DNA of 64,000 bases, taken from the NCBI GenBank assembly GCA_030141605.1, contig JAQGDQ010002394.1, forward strand, positions 1-64,000. The letters are read 5' to 3'. The notes beneath the pieces are model-generated. The model worked only from the letters and a program-made list of their open reading frames with translations, did not search any database and was not told where the DNA came from. This DNA is from Tubiluchus corallicola (Eukaryota; Priapulida; Priapulimorpha; Priapulimorphida; Tubiluchidae). Position 1 is the first letter of the stretch. Every line of letters begins with the position of its first letter. The position numbers and the translations under genes were made by a program. Of the stretch, positions 18,648 to 27,548 are shown piece by piece.

Positions 18648-18681
18648 TTTGTTGAACAACAGATATAAAATTTTATCTTTG
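18648..18681 (+). promoter_or_regulatory. Promoter of tilS
   Basis: TTTG (18648-18651) and TATCTTTG (18674-18681), separated by 22 bp, fit the Bacteroidota -33/-7 promoter pattern. The tilS start codon lies 18 bp downstream of the -7 box, so the 5' leader is very short. Confidence 0.6.
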
Positions 18682-18699
18682 GGTTTAAACGCATAGCAA

Positions 18700-20028
18700 A
18701 TGGAAAACTCACTATATAACTATATTAAAGAACATGGTTTACTTTCGTCAAACGAAAAAGTTCTTTTGGCAATAAGCGGAGGAGCCGACTCAGTATGCCT
18801 TGCTTATTTATTTTACAAACTGGGAATTCCATTTGGAATAGCTCATTGTAATTTCAAATTACGAGGCAATGAGGCTGACAAAGATGAGCAGTTTGTGAAA
18901 AATCTTGCAGAAAAACTTAATAAAAAAATACACCTAAAATCTTTTAAAACAGAAAAATACAGTAAACAAGAAAAAATATCTATCGAAACAGCAGCAAGAA
19001 AACTTCGCTATCAATGGTTCTATGAAATTCAACAAGAAGAAGGCTACAACTGTATTGCAACTGCACACCATCAAGATGATAATATAGAAACATTTTTCAT
19101 TAATCTTTTGAGAGGAACTGGAATAAAAGGGCTAACAGGCATAAAGCCTAAGAATAATAATAATGTAATAAGACCCTTACTATTTGCCACAAAAAATGAA
19201 ATATTACAATACCTGCAAACCAATAATATAGTATATAGAGAAGATATGAGCAACAAGCAACTACTGTATAAACGGAATGAAATAAGACTCAACCTCATCC
19301 CCATTTTGCAACAAATATCTCCTTCTTTCAATAAGATAATGCATCGCAATATAAAAGCATTAAATGAAGCATATAAAATATATGAAGAAAGAATAAAAGA
19401 ACAAGAAAAAAAACTCATTAAAAAGGATAATAATACAACTACTATCAATATAAAAAAACTATTGCAGCTACCCTATCCTACTCCTTATCTGTATGAAATT
19501 GTTAAACACTATGGCTACAGCTATTTAGATGCTAAAAATATTTTAAAAAACATCCATAAACAAGCAGGAGCAAAGTACTATTCAAAAACACACCTGCTAA
19601 TAAAAGATAGATCGTATGTGATTATTTCAGCCATAAACAAAAATAATAGACAATACCATATACCAGAGGATATGCAAGAAATGAAACATCCTCTGCACCT
19701 TATATTTAAAAAACTAACTAAAAAAGCAAATTTTAAAATAAACAACAGTCAACACACGGCACAAATAGATCTTGATAAACTAAAATTCCCACTTACCCTA
19801 AGAAAATGGAAACAAGGTGATCGTTTTCAGCCTTTGGGAATGACTAAGTTTAAAAAAATAAGCGACTTTTTTATAGATAACAAAATAAACAATATTCAAA
19901 AAGAAAATATCTGGCTACTTGTCTCAAACAACCAAATTGTCTGGGTAGTAGGAATGCGAATAGATAATCAATTTAAAATTACGTCCCAAACTCAAAACAT
20001 TTTGCAAATAAACCAAGAAAATAACTAG
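18700..20028 (+). CDS. tilS: tRNA(Ile)-lysidine synthase
   Basis: Modifies C34 of the CAU-anticodon tRNA-Ile to lysidine, which lets it read AUA. The PP-loop ATP motif is AISGGADS (24-31), followed by HCNFKLRGNEADKDE and TAHHQDDNIETF, the catalytic N-type ATPase signatures. The C-terminal tRNA-binding domains contain RKWKQGDRFQPLGM and KKISDFFID. The 442-residue length is standard. AUA is used very often in this window, so the enzyme should be essential here. It has its own promoter. Confidence 0.96.
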   Translation: MENSLYNYIKEHGLLSSNEKVLLAISGGADSVCLAYLFYKLGIPFGIAHCNFKLRGNEADKDEQFVKNLAEKLNKKIHLKSFKTEKYSKQEKISIETAARKLRYQWFYEIQQEEGYNCIATAHHQDDNIETFFINLLRGTGIKGLTGIKPKNNNNVIRPLLFATKNEILQYLQTNNIVYREDMSNKQLLYKRNEIRLNLIPILQQISPSFNKIMHRNIKALNEAYKIYEERIKEQEKKLIKKDNNTTTINIKKLLQLPYPTPYLYEIVKHYGYSYLDAKNILKNIHKQAGAKYYSKTHLLIKDRSYVIISAINKNNRQYHIPEDMQEMKHPLHLIFKKLTKKANFKINNSQHTAQIDLDKLKFPLTLRKWKQGDRFQPLGMTKFKKISDFFIDNKINNIQKENIWLLVSNNQIVWVVGMRIDNQFKITSQTQNILQINQENN

Positions 20029-20077
20029 GAAGCTCTTGTGTTGAGAACATTTTACCATACCTAAAAACAAAGGGAAC

Positions 20078-21025
20078 TTAAAGACTAAATTTACTAACGT
20101 TTTCGGCAGCCTCTTTAAATTCTTTTAATATTGTTTTAAAAATATCCTCCACTTTTTCTAAGCTTTTTATTTGTGAAGCTACCTGTCCTATTTCAAGTTC
20201 TCCTTTTTCTACATCGCCTAAAAACATACCCTGCTTCGCTTTACCTCTGCCCAATATTTTCTTTAACTCTTCTGCGGAGGCTCCTTGTTTTTCTGCTTCT
20301 GCCACCTCTTCGTAAAACTTATTTTTCAATAGCCTTGTAGGTGCTAACTGCTTTAGCATCAACTTAGTTCCACCTTCTTCCGTTTTAATAACGGCATTTT
20401 TAAATTTATCGTGAGCCGAAGACTCTTCAGCAATTGCAAACCGACTTCCCATTTGAACACCATCTGCCCCTAAAACCATTGCAGCCAAAAGACTTTGTCC
20501 CGAACCAAAACCACCAGCAGCAATTAATGGCAAACTGCATACTTTTCTTACTTCCGGAATTAGGCAAAGCGAGGTGGTTTCTTCTCTTCCATTGTGCCCA
20601 CCAGCCTCAAAACCCTCTGCAACAATTGCATCTACACCTGCTTCTTCACATTTTACAGCAAATTTGGAACTAGAAACAACATGTGCAACTTTAATACCTT
20701 CTTTTTGTAGAAGCTTTGTCCACTTTTTAGGACTTCCTGCCGAAGTAAAAACAACTTTAACCCCTTCTTCTATAATAATGCGAATATGCTCTTCTATATT
20801 AGGATAAAGAAGAGGAAGATTGACCCCAAAAACATTAGAAGTGGCTTTTTTAGCCTTTATTATGTGCTCACGCAGAACACCTGGATACATAGAACCGCTG
20901 CCTAAAAGCCCAAGTCCTCCGAAATTGCTTACTGCAGAGGCAAGTCGCCAACCACTACACCACACCATACCTCCTTGCACAATGGGATATTTTATTTCAA
21001 AAAGATTCGTTACCTTATTTATCAT
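20078..21025 (-). CDS. Nitronate monooxygenase / 2-nitropropane dioxygenase-like FMN enzyme
   Basis: TIM-barrel FMN oxidoreductase of the NPD family, which includes nitronate monooxygenase and the enoyl-ACP reductase FabK. The opening YPIVQGGMVWCSGWRLASAVSN (residues 14-35) and GFEAGGHNG, AAGGFGSG and GADGVQMGSRF form the FMN phosphate site. The EAGGHNG histidine is the usual catalytic base. The 315-residue length and the C-terminal helical tail are typical. It could serve fatty-acid synthesis or detoxification; FabK function cannot be told from NMO by eye. It is divergent from mnmG. Confidence 0.85.
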   Translation of the reverse strand: MINKVTNLFEIKYPIVQGGMVWCSGWRLASAVSNFGGLGLLGSGSMYPGVLREHIIKAKKATSNVFGVNLPLLYPNIEEHIRIIIEEGVKVVFTSAGSPKKWTKLLQKEGIKVAHVVSSSKFAVKCEEAGVDAIVAEGFEAGGHNGREETTSLCLIPEVRKVCSLPLIAAGGFGSGQSLLAAMVLGADGVQMGSRFAIAEESSAHDKFKNAVIKTEEGGTKLMLKQLAPTRLLKNKFYEEVAEAEKQGASAEELKKILGRGKAKQGMFLGDVEKGELEIGQVASQIKSLEKVEDIFKTILKEFKEAAENVSKFSL

Positions 21026-21477
21026 TACTACAAGTATTAAATTAAATTTTCTGCAAATATAAAACTTTGCAAAAAATAGTGGTAAATTTGTGCAAGTTAA
21101 TTTAAACTTTTATGTCGTAAGTATACTATATAACATATTAAAGAATTGCTTGTTTTACTACTTAAACAAAAGTACGGGGACAATGTTTTTTTATTATTTT
21201 TCAAGGCATTGAAAGTTTAATTCTTCTGTTTTTTAGAATACGAAGAGACAATCAAAACAAAAAACTAATATGTAGTAGAAGACAATATTTACATAATAGA
21301 ATGTGAAAAATAGAATAATCGTTTAACAAGTATATTTTTTACTCCGAATCTTAGTACAAGATTAAGAAATAACTTGCAACTATGAAGAGAATATTTGTAT
21401 ATTTAAGATAAAAGCATAGCACTACAAAAAATGAAATTACAATTATTAAAATACATTTTACGCAAATACTTAAAAAT
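21026..21477. other. Divergent intergenic region between the NMO-like gene and mnmG
   Basis: No convincing gene is seen. CAAATATA at 21054-21061 reads TATATTTG on the minus strand and fits a -7 box for the NMO-like gene. A 32-codon open stretch near 21118-21210 has no start or coding character. Confidence 0.5.
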
Positions 21478-23349
21478 ATGACAGTGCAATATGATATAAT
21501 AGTAGTAGGAGCAGGGCACGCAGGATGCGAAGCAGCAAACATTGCTGGTAAAATGGGTTCTAAAGTACTGCTTATTACAATGGATACTAACCGTATAGCT
21601 CAAATGTCGTGTAATCCAGCAATTGGAGGCATTGCTAAAGGACAAATAGTAAGAGAAATAGACGCACTTGGAGGGGAAACTGGGATAATTGCGGATAAAA
21701 CAACTTTACAGTTTCGAATGCTAAATAGTTCAAAAGGTCCTGCAATGTGGAGTCCTCGCTCACAATGTGACAGAATGAAGTTTTCGGAAGAATGGAGAAG
21801 TACATTAGAAAAAAATTTCAACGTAGATATTTGGCAAGATACCGTAACTGAACTAATTGTAAAAAATAACAAGGTGCGAGGTGTTAAAACATTATTACAA
21901 GCCAAATTCAATGCTAATGCAGTAATATTGACAACAGGAACATTTTTAAACGGCTTGATGCACTTTGGCAACATACAGGTTCAAGGTGGCAGAATAGCAG
22001 AACCCAGCTCCTATAAAATAACTGAACAACTTATAGAGTATGGCTTTCAAAAAGATAGGATGAAAACAGGCACCCCACCCCGCCTTGATTCCAGAACTAT
22101 AAATTTCAGTAAATTAACAGAACAAAAGCACGAAAACACAGGACAATTCTCATTTTCTCAAGTACCCAAAAAATTAAAAAAACACTCTTGCTATATTACC
22201 TATACAAATCCTGCCACTCACGAGATACTTAAAAAAAGTTTTAATAATTCTCCCTTATTTAATGGAATAATAAAAGGAATAGGCCCTAGATATTGTCCAA
22301 GCATAGAAACAAAAATAGACACTTTTGCAGACAAAAACAACCACCAAATATTCCTCGAACCTGAAGGAGAAAATACTATAGAATACTATATGAATGGTTT
22401 CTCCACCTCACTGCCTATAGAAACACAAATAGAAGCAATAAGAACAATAGAAGGTTTAGAAAAAGCCAAACTCCTTAAAGCTGGATATGCTATTGAGTAC
22501 GATTTTTTTCATCCAACACAATTACAGTTAACCCTAGAAACTAAATACTTACAAAACCTTTATTTTGCGGGGCAAATAAATGGAACTACTGGCTATGAAG
22601 AAGCTGCTGGACAAGGTTTAATAGCAGGAATAAATGCACATCAAAAAAACAATGGACTAACCTCGCTAATACTAAAACGAGATCAAGCCTACATTGGAGT
22701 GCTTATTGATGATCTTATAACCAAAGGAACTAAAGAGCCTTATAGAATGTTTACTTCACGAGCCGAGTATAGAATACTCTTGAGACAAGACAATGCAGAT
22801 GAGCGACTTACTCCTATTGCCAAAAAAATCAAGACACTTAGCAAAAAAAGATTAGAGGACTACAAGCAAAAAATAACTGATAGAGGTGCTCTTATAGGGC
22901 TAATAGAAAATACAAGCCTAAGTCCAGAAACAATAAATCCAACTCTTGAAAAACTAGGCTCTACTCCAATAAAGCAAAAAACAAAATTTAAAAAGCTGCT
23001 ATTGCGTCCAGAAATATCCATACAAGATATTGAAAAACATAGTTTCGAAATAACGCAATATTTTCAAAACATCAAAGATGAAAATCGAAAAGAGATAGCA
23101 GAATCTGCCGAAATATCGATAAAATACGCAGGATATATAAAAAGAGAGCAACAAATATCCGAAAAGTTAAAAAGACTAGAAAACATAAAAATAAAAAACA
23201 AGCTAAACTACGCTGAAATAAAAACACTTTCCACAGAAGCCAGACAAAAACTGCAAGAAATAAACCCGGAAACTATCGGACAGGCATATAGAATATCAGG
23301 AGTATCTCCAGCAGACATAAACATCCTTTTGGTGCAAATGGGGAGGTAG
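21478..23349 (+). CDS. mnmG: tRNA uridine-5-carboxymethylaminomethyl modification enzyme
   Basis: FAD-dependent partner of MnmE; together they place carboxymethylaminomethyl on U34 of several tRNAs. The dinucleotide fold is VVGAGHAGCEAA (residues 8-19), with the signatures MSCNPAIGGIAKG and KTGTPPRLDSRT and the C-terminal SEYR-type block FTSRAEYRILLRQDNADERL. The MnmE-binding helical tail ends with ISGVSPADINILLVQM. The 623-residue length is normal. MnmE is encoded 15.5 kb away. The stop codon is followed at once by two parS-type palindromes. mnmG (gidA) lies close to the origin in many bacteria. Confidence 0.97.
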   Translation: MTVQYDIIVVGAGHAGCEAANIAGKMGSKVLLITMDTNRIAQMSCNPAIGGIAKGQIVREIDALGGETGIIADKTTLQFRMLNSSKGPAMWSPRSQCDRMKFSEEWRSTLEKNFNVDIWQDTVTELIVKNNKVRGVKTLLQAKFNANAVILTTGTFLNGLMHFGNIQVQGGRIAEPSSYKITEQLIEYGFQKDRMKTGTPPRLDSRTINFSKLTEQKHENTGQFSFSQVPKKLKKHSCYITYTNPATHEILKKSFNNSPLFNGIIKGIGPRYCPSIETKIDTFADKNNHQIFLEPEGENTIEYYMNGFSTSLPIETQIEAIRTIEGLEKAKLLKAGYAIEYDFFHPTQLQLTLETKYLQNLYFAGQINGTTGYEEAAGQGLIAGINAHQKNNGLTSLILKRDQAYIGVLIDDLITKGTKEPYRMFTSRAEYRILLRQDNADERLTPIAKKIKTLSKKRLEDYKQKITDRGALIGLIENTSLSPETINPTLEKLGSTPIKQKTKFKKLLLRPEISIQDIEKHSFEITQYFQNIKDENRKEIAESAEISIKYAGYIKREQQISEKLKRLENIKIKNKLNYAEIKTLSTEARQKLQEINPETIGQAYRISGVSPADINILLVQMGR

Positions 23350-23389
23350 CGTTCCACGTGGAACAAAAAAACATGTTCCACGTGGAACA
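23350..23389. other. Two parS-type ParB-binding palindromes
   Basis: The 14-bp palindrome GTTCCACGTGGAAC occurs at 23351-23364 and again at 23375-23388; the second is a full 16-bp TGTTCCACGTGGAACA (23374-23389). Centres are 24 bp apart. This is the core of the bacterial parS site (TGTTnCACGTGnAACA), where ParB loads to segregate the chromosome; the TGTTCCACGTGGAACA form is known from several phyla. No other copy of CCACGTGG was noticed in the window. Confidence 0.85.
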
Positions 23390-23519
23390 TCTACCGCATT
23401 TACGGACAAACAAATAATTGTCTTATATTTTTGCAGAACCTTACTTGCTTTTTTGAATAAAATTTTATTTATTTGATTAAATGTAGATGTGCAACTAATT
23501 AATTAATAAACATTTTATT

Positions 23520-24287
23520 TTGAAAGTCGTATTTTTAGGTACAGGAGGCTCACAAGGAATACCCGTAATTGGTTGTGGTTGTAAAATATGCTTGTCCGAC
23601 AACATTAAAGACAATAGACTACGTTCTTCTATATATTTAGAAACACAAGGGCTAAAATTAATCATTGATTCTGGGACAGACTTTAGACAACAACTATTAA
23701 GAGAAAATATATCCTCTGTAGATGCCATTCTGCTAACACACAACCATACTGATCATATAATAGGCTTAGATGATGTGCGTCCTCTTAACTTTATTCAGAA
23801 GGAAGCAATGAACATTTATGCAGAGCACTATGTTTTAAATACTTTAAAAAAAGTTTTCAGCTACGCTTTCGATGAAAAAATGAAATACCCTGGGGTTCCT
23901 GTATTTAATCTTAATACAATAAAAACAAATCCTTTCTACATAAAAAAACAACTTATAACACCCATAAGAGGCTATCACCATAAATTGCCAGTATTGGGCT
24001 ATAGAATAAATAATTTTTGTTATTTCACAGACATTAGCAGTGTGCCTGATAGTGAAAAGCAAAAGCTGCAAAATTTAGAGGTACTTGTAGTGAGTGCTTT
24101 AAGAAAAGAGAAACATATGTCTCATTTCAATATGGAAGATGCCATAAACTTTGCGAAAGAAATAAAACCAGAAAGAACTTACCTAACTCACATTGGACAC
24201 AGATTAGGATTATACGATGAAATAACAAAAGAACTACCTAACAACATATCACTTGCATATGATCAATTAAAAATAAATTTATTTTAA
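23520..24287 (+). CDS. MBL-fold metal-dependent hydrolase (PhnP-like)
   Basis: Metallo-beta-lactamase-fold phosphodiesterase of the PhnP/RNase Z-like branch. The metal motif is LLTHNHTDHIIGLDD (H-x-H-x-D-H), with further ligands in GYHHKLPVLG, YFTDISS and the C-terminal LTHIGHRLGL. The opening VFLGTGGSQGIPVIGCGC and the following CKIC, with a short cysteine cluster, match PhnP-like cyclic-phosphate hydrolases. The start codon is TTG at 23520, since no ATG lies in frame and the family starts exactly here. It is a stand-alone gene behind the parS pair. Confidence 0.88.
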   Translation: MKVVFLGTGGSQGIPVIGCGCKICLSDNIKDNRLRSSIYLETQGLKLIIDSGTDFRQQLLRENISSVDAILLTHNHTDHIIGLDDVRPLNFIQKEAMNIYAEHYVLNTLKKVFSYAFDEKMKYPGVPVFNLNTIKTNPFYIKKQLITPIRGYHHKLPVLGYRINNFCYFTDISSVPDSEKQKLQNLEVLVVSALRKEKHMSHFNMEDAINFAKEIKPERTYLTHIGHRLGLYDEITKELPNNISLAYDQLKINLF

Positions 24288-24296
24288 ATTTTATTT

Positions 24297-24330
24297 TTTG
24301 TTAATTATAACATAATATGCCTTATCTTTG
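24297..24330 (+). promoter_or_regulatory. Promoter of the LysM lipoprotein gene
   Basis: TTTG (24297-24300) and TATCTTTG (24323-24330), 22 bp apart, form the same -33/-7 pair as at tilS. The leader to the ATG at 24431 is about 95 nt. Confidence 0.6.
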
Positions 24331-24430
24331 CAGTATTATTAGCTCAACCTTTTTAAAGCTAATTTGCATTAAGATAGAAAAAAATCAATAGTAAGTTTTT
24401 TATTATTACTAACATCTACACAACAATACT

Positions 24431-25204
24431 ATGATGCTAAATTTTAATTTTATAAAACGGACATTTACTTTATTGTTATTTTCTGTTTTTATCGCCACTT
24501 TATTTTCTACAACATCTTGTAAAAAGAAAACAAAGAAAAAAGTTGTTCCCAAAAAAACTCAGGTGCTAAAAAAGGAAGCAAAACAAACAGCTCAACCAGA
24601 TACTGTTATGTCGTCTCCAAAAGAAGCAATAAATGAAGAAATAGAGACCCCTTCCCGTGAGAAAACATATACCATCCAAAAAGGAGAATCTTTATGGAAA
24701 ATAGCAGATAAGTTGTATGGAAATCCTCTTAAATGGAGAGAAATATACAACTCAAACCTTGAAGTATCAGAAGACCCCAATCTTATTCATCCCAATCAAG
24801 AACTTATTATTCCAAACTATACGAACAGCATAAATAGAATAACTGACGAAGAAGCCTATATCATTACAGAAGGTGAAACCCTCTGGAGTATTGCACAAAG
24901 AGTATATAACGATGCCAGCAAATGGAGAGACATATACGAAGCAAATTCAGACCGTATAGAAAGTCCAGAACTTATTATAGCTGAACAAAAAATTCGCCTA
25001 CCCTACTACGAACAAAGGCTTGATGGAGGCGTACATAATAGGCTTACACCACCCGAAAAAACAACAAAAGAAGACCTCCCAGTAGAAAATGACTCAATAG
25101 ATACCACTATATCTACTACAACAAACCAAACTGTAGAAATACAAACAGACCAAAGAATAATCGAAATTGATCCAAGTGTAGAAGAGAACATAATAATAGA
25201 GTAA
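24431..25204 (+). CDS. Lipoprotein with two LysM domains
   Basis: Probable outer-membrane or periplasmic lipoprotein that binds peptidoglycan. The signal peptide ends in a lipobox with Cys30 (STTSC), followed by a lysine-rich linker. Two LysM domains follow: YTIQKGESLWKIADKLYG (about residues 77-94, repeat to 130) and YIITEGETLWSIAQRVYN (about 140-157, repeat to 194). The Ser/Thr- and acid-rich tail (residues 195-257) looks disordered. No catalytic domain is seen, so it is likely a structural or targeting protein. The alternative start at the next ATG changes one residue only. Confidence 0.88.
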   Translation: MMLNFNFIKRTFTLLLFSVFIATLFSTTSCKKKTKKKVVPKKTQVLKKEAKQTAQPDTVMSSPKEAINEEIETPSREKTYTIQKGESLWKIADKLYGNPLKWREIYNSNLEVSEDPNLIHPNQELIIPNYTNSINRITDEEAYIITEGETLWSIAQRVYNDASKWRDIYEANSDRIESPELIIAEQKIRLPYYEQRLDGGVHNRLTPPEKTTKEDLPVENDSIDTTISTTTNQTVEIQTDQRIIEIDPSVEENIIIE

Positions 25205-25289
25205 AATAGAAATAATAATATAAAAAATTAAACTTAAAGCAAACTTTATCAATATTGTTATTCTAATATTTCAGAATAAACACTATTTT

Positions 25290-25457
25290 GTGGAACAATT
25301 TGGTTCTCATTATAGAGATAAAAAGGGAATCAGGTGAAAACCCTGAGCAGTTCCCGCTGCTGTAATTCTCATTGTAATTTTTAGCAACTAAAACCACTGT
25401 CTGTAAAAGATGGGAAGGTAGCTAGATAAGAGATAAGTCAGAAGACCTGCCAAGTTG
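25290..25457 (+). promoter_or_regulatory. Cobalamin (B12) riboswitch
   Basis: The conserved B12 element is clear: the 5' TTTGGTTCTCATTATAGAGAT region with AAAAGGGAATCAGGTGAAA (25321-25339), CCCTGAGCAGTTCCCGCTGC, the CCACTGTCTG helix, GATGGGAAGG, and the B12 box AGTCAGAAGACCTGCC (25437-25452). It lies about 110 bp ahead of the btuB start codon and should lower expression of the btuB-btuG operon when adenosyl- or related cobalamin is bound, as known for this RNA class. Confidence 0.95.
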
Positions 25458-25566
25458 TATTATATTTCATTAACACAACTTATAGCTTTCGGAGAAAAAG
25501 CTAAAATAGAAGCTCTCAAGCCCTACAATAAGCCCCCCTCCGTCAGTCATATCATAACGGAGAATT

Positions 25567-27492
25567 ATGAAAAAGGCAGCGATTATTTTATCTTTTTTAA
25601 TCACTATCTATGCAAATGCTCAACACACAGAAAAAGAAGTACTCCTCAATCAAGTGGAAGTAAAAGCCTGCAACAGCACTCCTAAAACAGCTCTTAAAAA
25701 GCAAAGTATAGATAGCATTACAATAAAAAATTATCAAACCTCAAACCTCTCTCAACTTCTTTCTGAAAATTCCAATCTTTATATCAAAAGCTATGGGCAG
25801 GGAAATCTTGCAACTTCCTCATTTAGAGGCACAAACTCTACTCATACACAAATACTTTGGAACGGTATAAGCATTAACTCCTCAATGCTGGGACAAACAG
25901 ACCTTTCACTTATTCCCTCCTATTTTATAGACAATATAGACATCCATTATGGAGCCAGCTCGCTCACAACTATCAGTGGTGGGCTAGGAGGTAGTATTAA
26001 CTTGAAGAACCAGCCTGTTTGGAACAAAAATGAAAACACTACCTCTCTCATTTACGGAAGTTTCAACACTTATAAAGCACATTCAAGCCTACTATTGGGA
26101 AATAAAAAAATACAATCACGCACTAAAATACTTTACATAAAATCTGACAATAACTTCAAATACCTCAACAAAGTACTAAGCAATAAACCTTTTTATGAAA
26201 ACCGCAAAAATAGTCAATACCAACAAACAGGAATAATGCAAGAAATATACTTAAATGCACATACCAAAAATATAGTATCTGCTAAAATATGGCTACAAGA
26301 TAATCAAAGGAACTTGCCACAACCCATAACTACCACAGGTATCAATCAAAAAGAAAAGCAATTTGATAAAAACTTACGCACACTTATAAATTGGAAATAC
26401 TACCACAATAAACATAACCTAAATACAAACATAGCCTACATAAAAAACCATAATGAATATGAAAGAACCTACGAAACTACAAACTTAGGAGACATACATA
26501 CCCAGCATACTGAAAACAAATTTACCGCAACAAGTAACTATACTTATACAACAACACAAACACAGATAAAAATAGGAATAAGCGAAGAATATACTACTGT
26601 AAATAGCAGCAACTATACCAACCTCAAAACACGACATCAACAATCATTGTTTACCTCCGCTACAACCAACATAACAGATAGAATAAAACTATTTGGCCTA
26701 TTGCGAATAGATATGTTTGACACAAATAACACCCCCGTTCTTCCAGTAATAGCAATTAATTACAAATTTTTGAAAAAAGAAGAACTATACTTGAATTTCA
26801 ACCTCTCTAAAAACTATCATATACCTACCCTTAATGACTTATATTGGTCTCCAGGAGGAAATCCCAACCTACTTCCAGAAGAAGGCTATACTCAAGAAAT
26901 ATCTATTATTTTCAAAAAACAAATTAATAGTGTTATCCTTAATACTAACCTAACAACCTACAATTCCAAAATAAACAACTGGATACTCTGGCAGCCTTCC
27001 AACTACTACTATTGGATGCCCCAAAATATAAAAAAAGTACTCTCTCAGGGAGTTGAAAACAACACAAGTATCGCCTTACAAAAGAAGCAACAAACACATA
27101 AACTTTTATTCAACTACGCTCATACTCGTACAAAAAACCAATCAGCAACCAACTTAAATGATCCCAGCTACAATAAACAACTCATATACACCCCCTTGCA
27201 TAAACTTAATATCACTTATCATTTTATATACAAAAACATCAACCTATCTTATACTTACCATTACACTAGTCAAACCTATGTTAATACAGAAAACACAAAA
27301 ACTATAGCCCCCTATGACATCAGCAACATACAAATTAGCTATACCTCCAACGTCCAAAAACTGAACACAACTATAACACTTGGCGTAGATAATTTATTTA
27401 ATCAATATTACGAAATAGTCCAATACTACCCTATGCCCGGCAGATATATATATTTCTCTCTAAAGTTAAATGTTAATTTAAAAAATACATAA
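25567..27492 (+). CDS. btuB: TonB-dependent cobalamin receptor
   Basis: Outer-membrane beta-barrel that imports vitamin B12 using TonB energy. Signal peptide 1-18 (ending YANAQ), then a plug domain with QLLSENSNLYIKSYGQG, SSFRGTNSTHTQILWNGI and GASSLTTISGGLGGSINL, the standard TonB receptor plug motifs. A 22-strand barrel of alternating polar and aromatic residues follows, ending in an aromatic strand (RYIYFSLKLNVNL). The 641-residue length fits BtuB. The substrate call rests on the B12 riboswitch upstream and the BtuG-like gene downstream. Confidence 0.9.
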   Translation: MKKAAIILSFLITIYANAQHTEKEVLLNQVEVKACNSTPKTALKKQSIDSITIKNYQTSNLSQLLSENSNLYIKSYGQGNLATSSFRGTNSTHTQILWNGISINSSMLGQTDLSLIPSYFIDNIDIHYGASSLTTISGGLGGSINLKNQPVWNKNENTTSLIYGSFNTYKAHSSLLLGNKKIQSRTKILYIKSDNNFKYLNKVLSNKPFYENRKNSQYQQTGIMQEIYLNAHTKNIVSAKIWLQDNQRNLPQPITTTGINQKEKQFDKNLRTLINWKYYHNKHNLNTNIAYIKNHNEYERTYETTNLGDIHTQHTENKFTATSNYTYTTTQTQIKIGISEEYTTVNSSNYTNLKTRHQQSLFTSATTNITDRIKLFGLLRIDMFDTNNTPVLPVIAINYKFLKKEELYLNFNLSKNYHIPTLNDLYWSPGGNPNLLPEEGYTQEISIIFKKQINSVILNTNLTTYNSKINNWILWQPSNYYYWMPQNIKKVLSQGVENNTSIALQKKQQTHKLLFNYAHTRTKNQSATNLNDPSYNKQLIYTPLHKLNITYHFIYKNINLSYTYHYTSQTYVNTENTKTIAPYDISNIQISYTSNVQKLNTTITLGVDNLFNQYYEIVQYYPMPGRYIYFSLKLNVNLKNT

Positions 27493-27548
27493 ATTTTTAT
27501 TTCACAAGAACACAATTTTTGCAAATATTTATTAAAAAATAATATAGC

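Noticed and set aside
20434-21062. Several plus ORFs antisense to the NMO-like gene
   Set aside because: Low-complexity shadows; the minus frame has all family motifs.
23208-23390. Minus ORF starting MFHVEHVFLFHVE
   Set aside because: It is made by reading through the two parS palindromes (FHVEH-type peptides are a known side effect of such sites) and antisense mnmG; not a gene.
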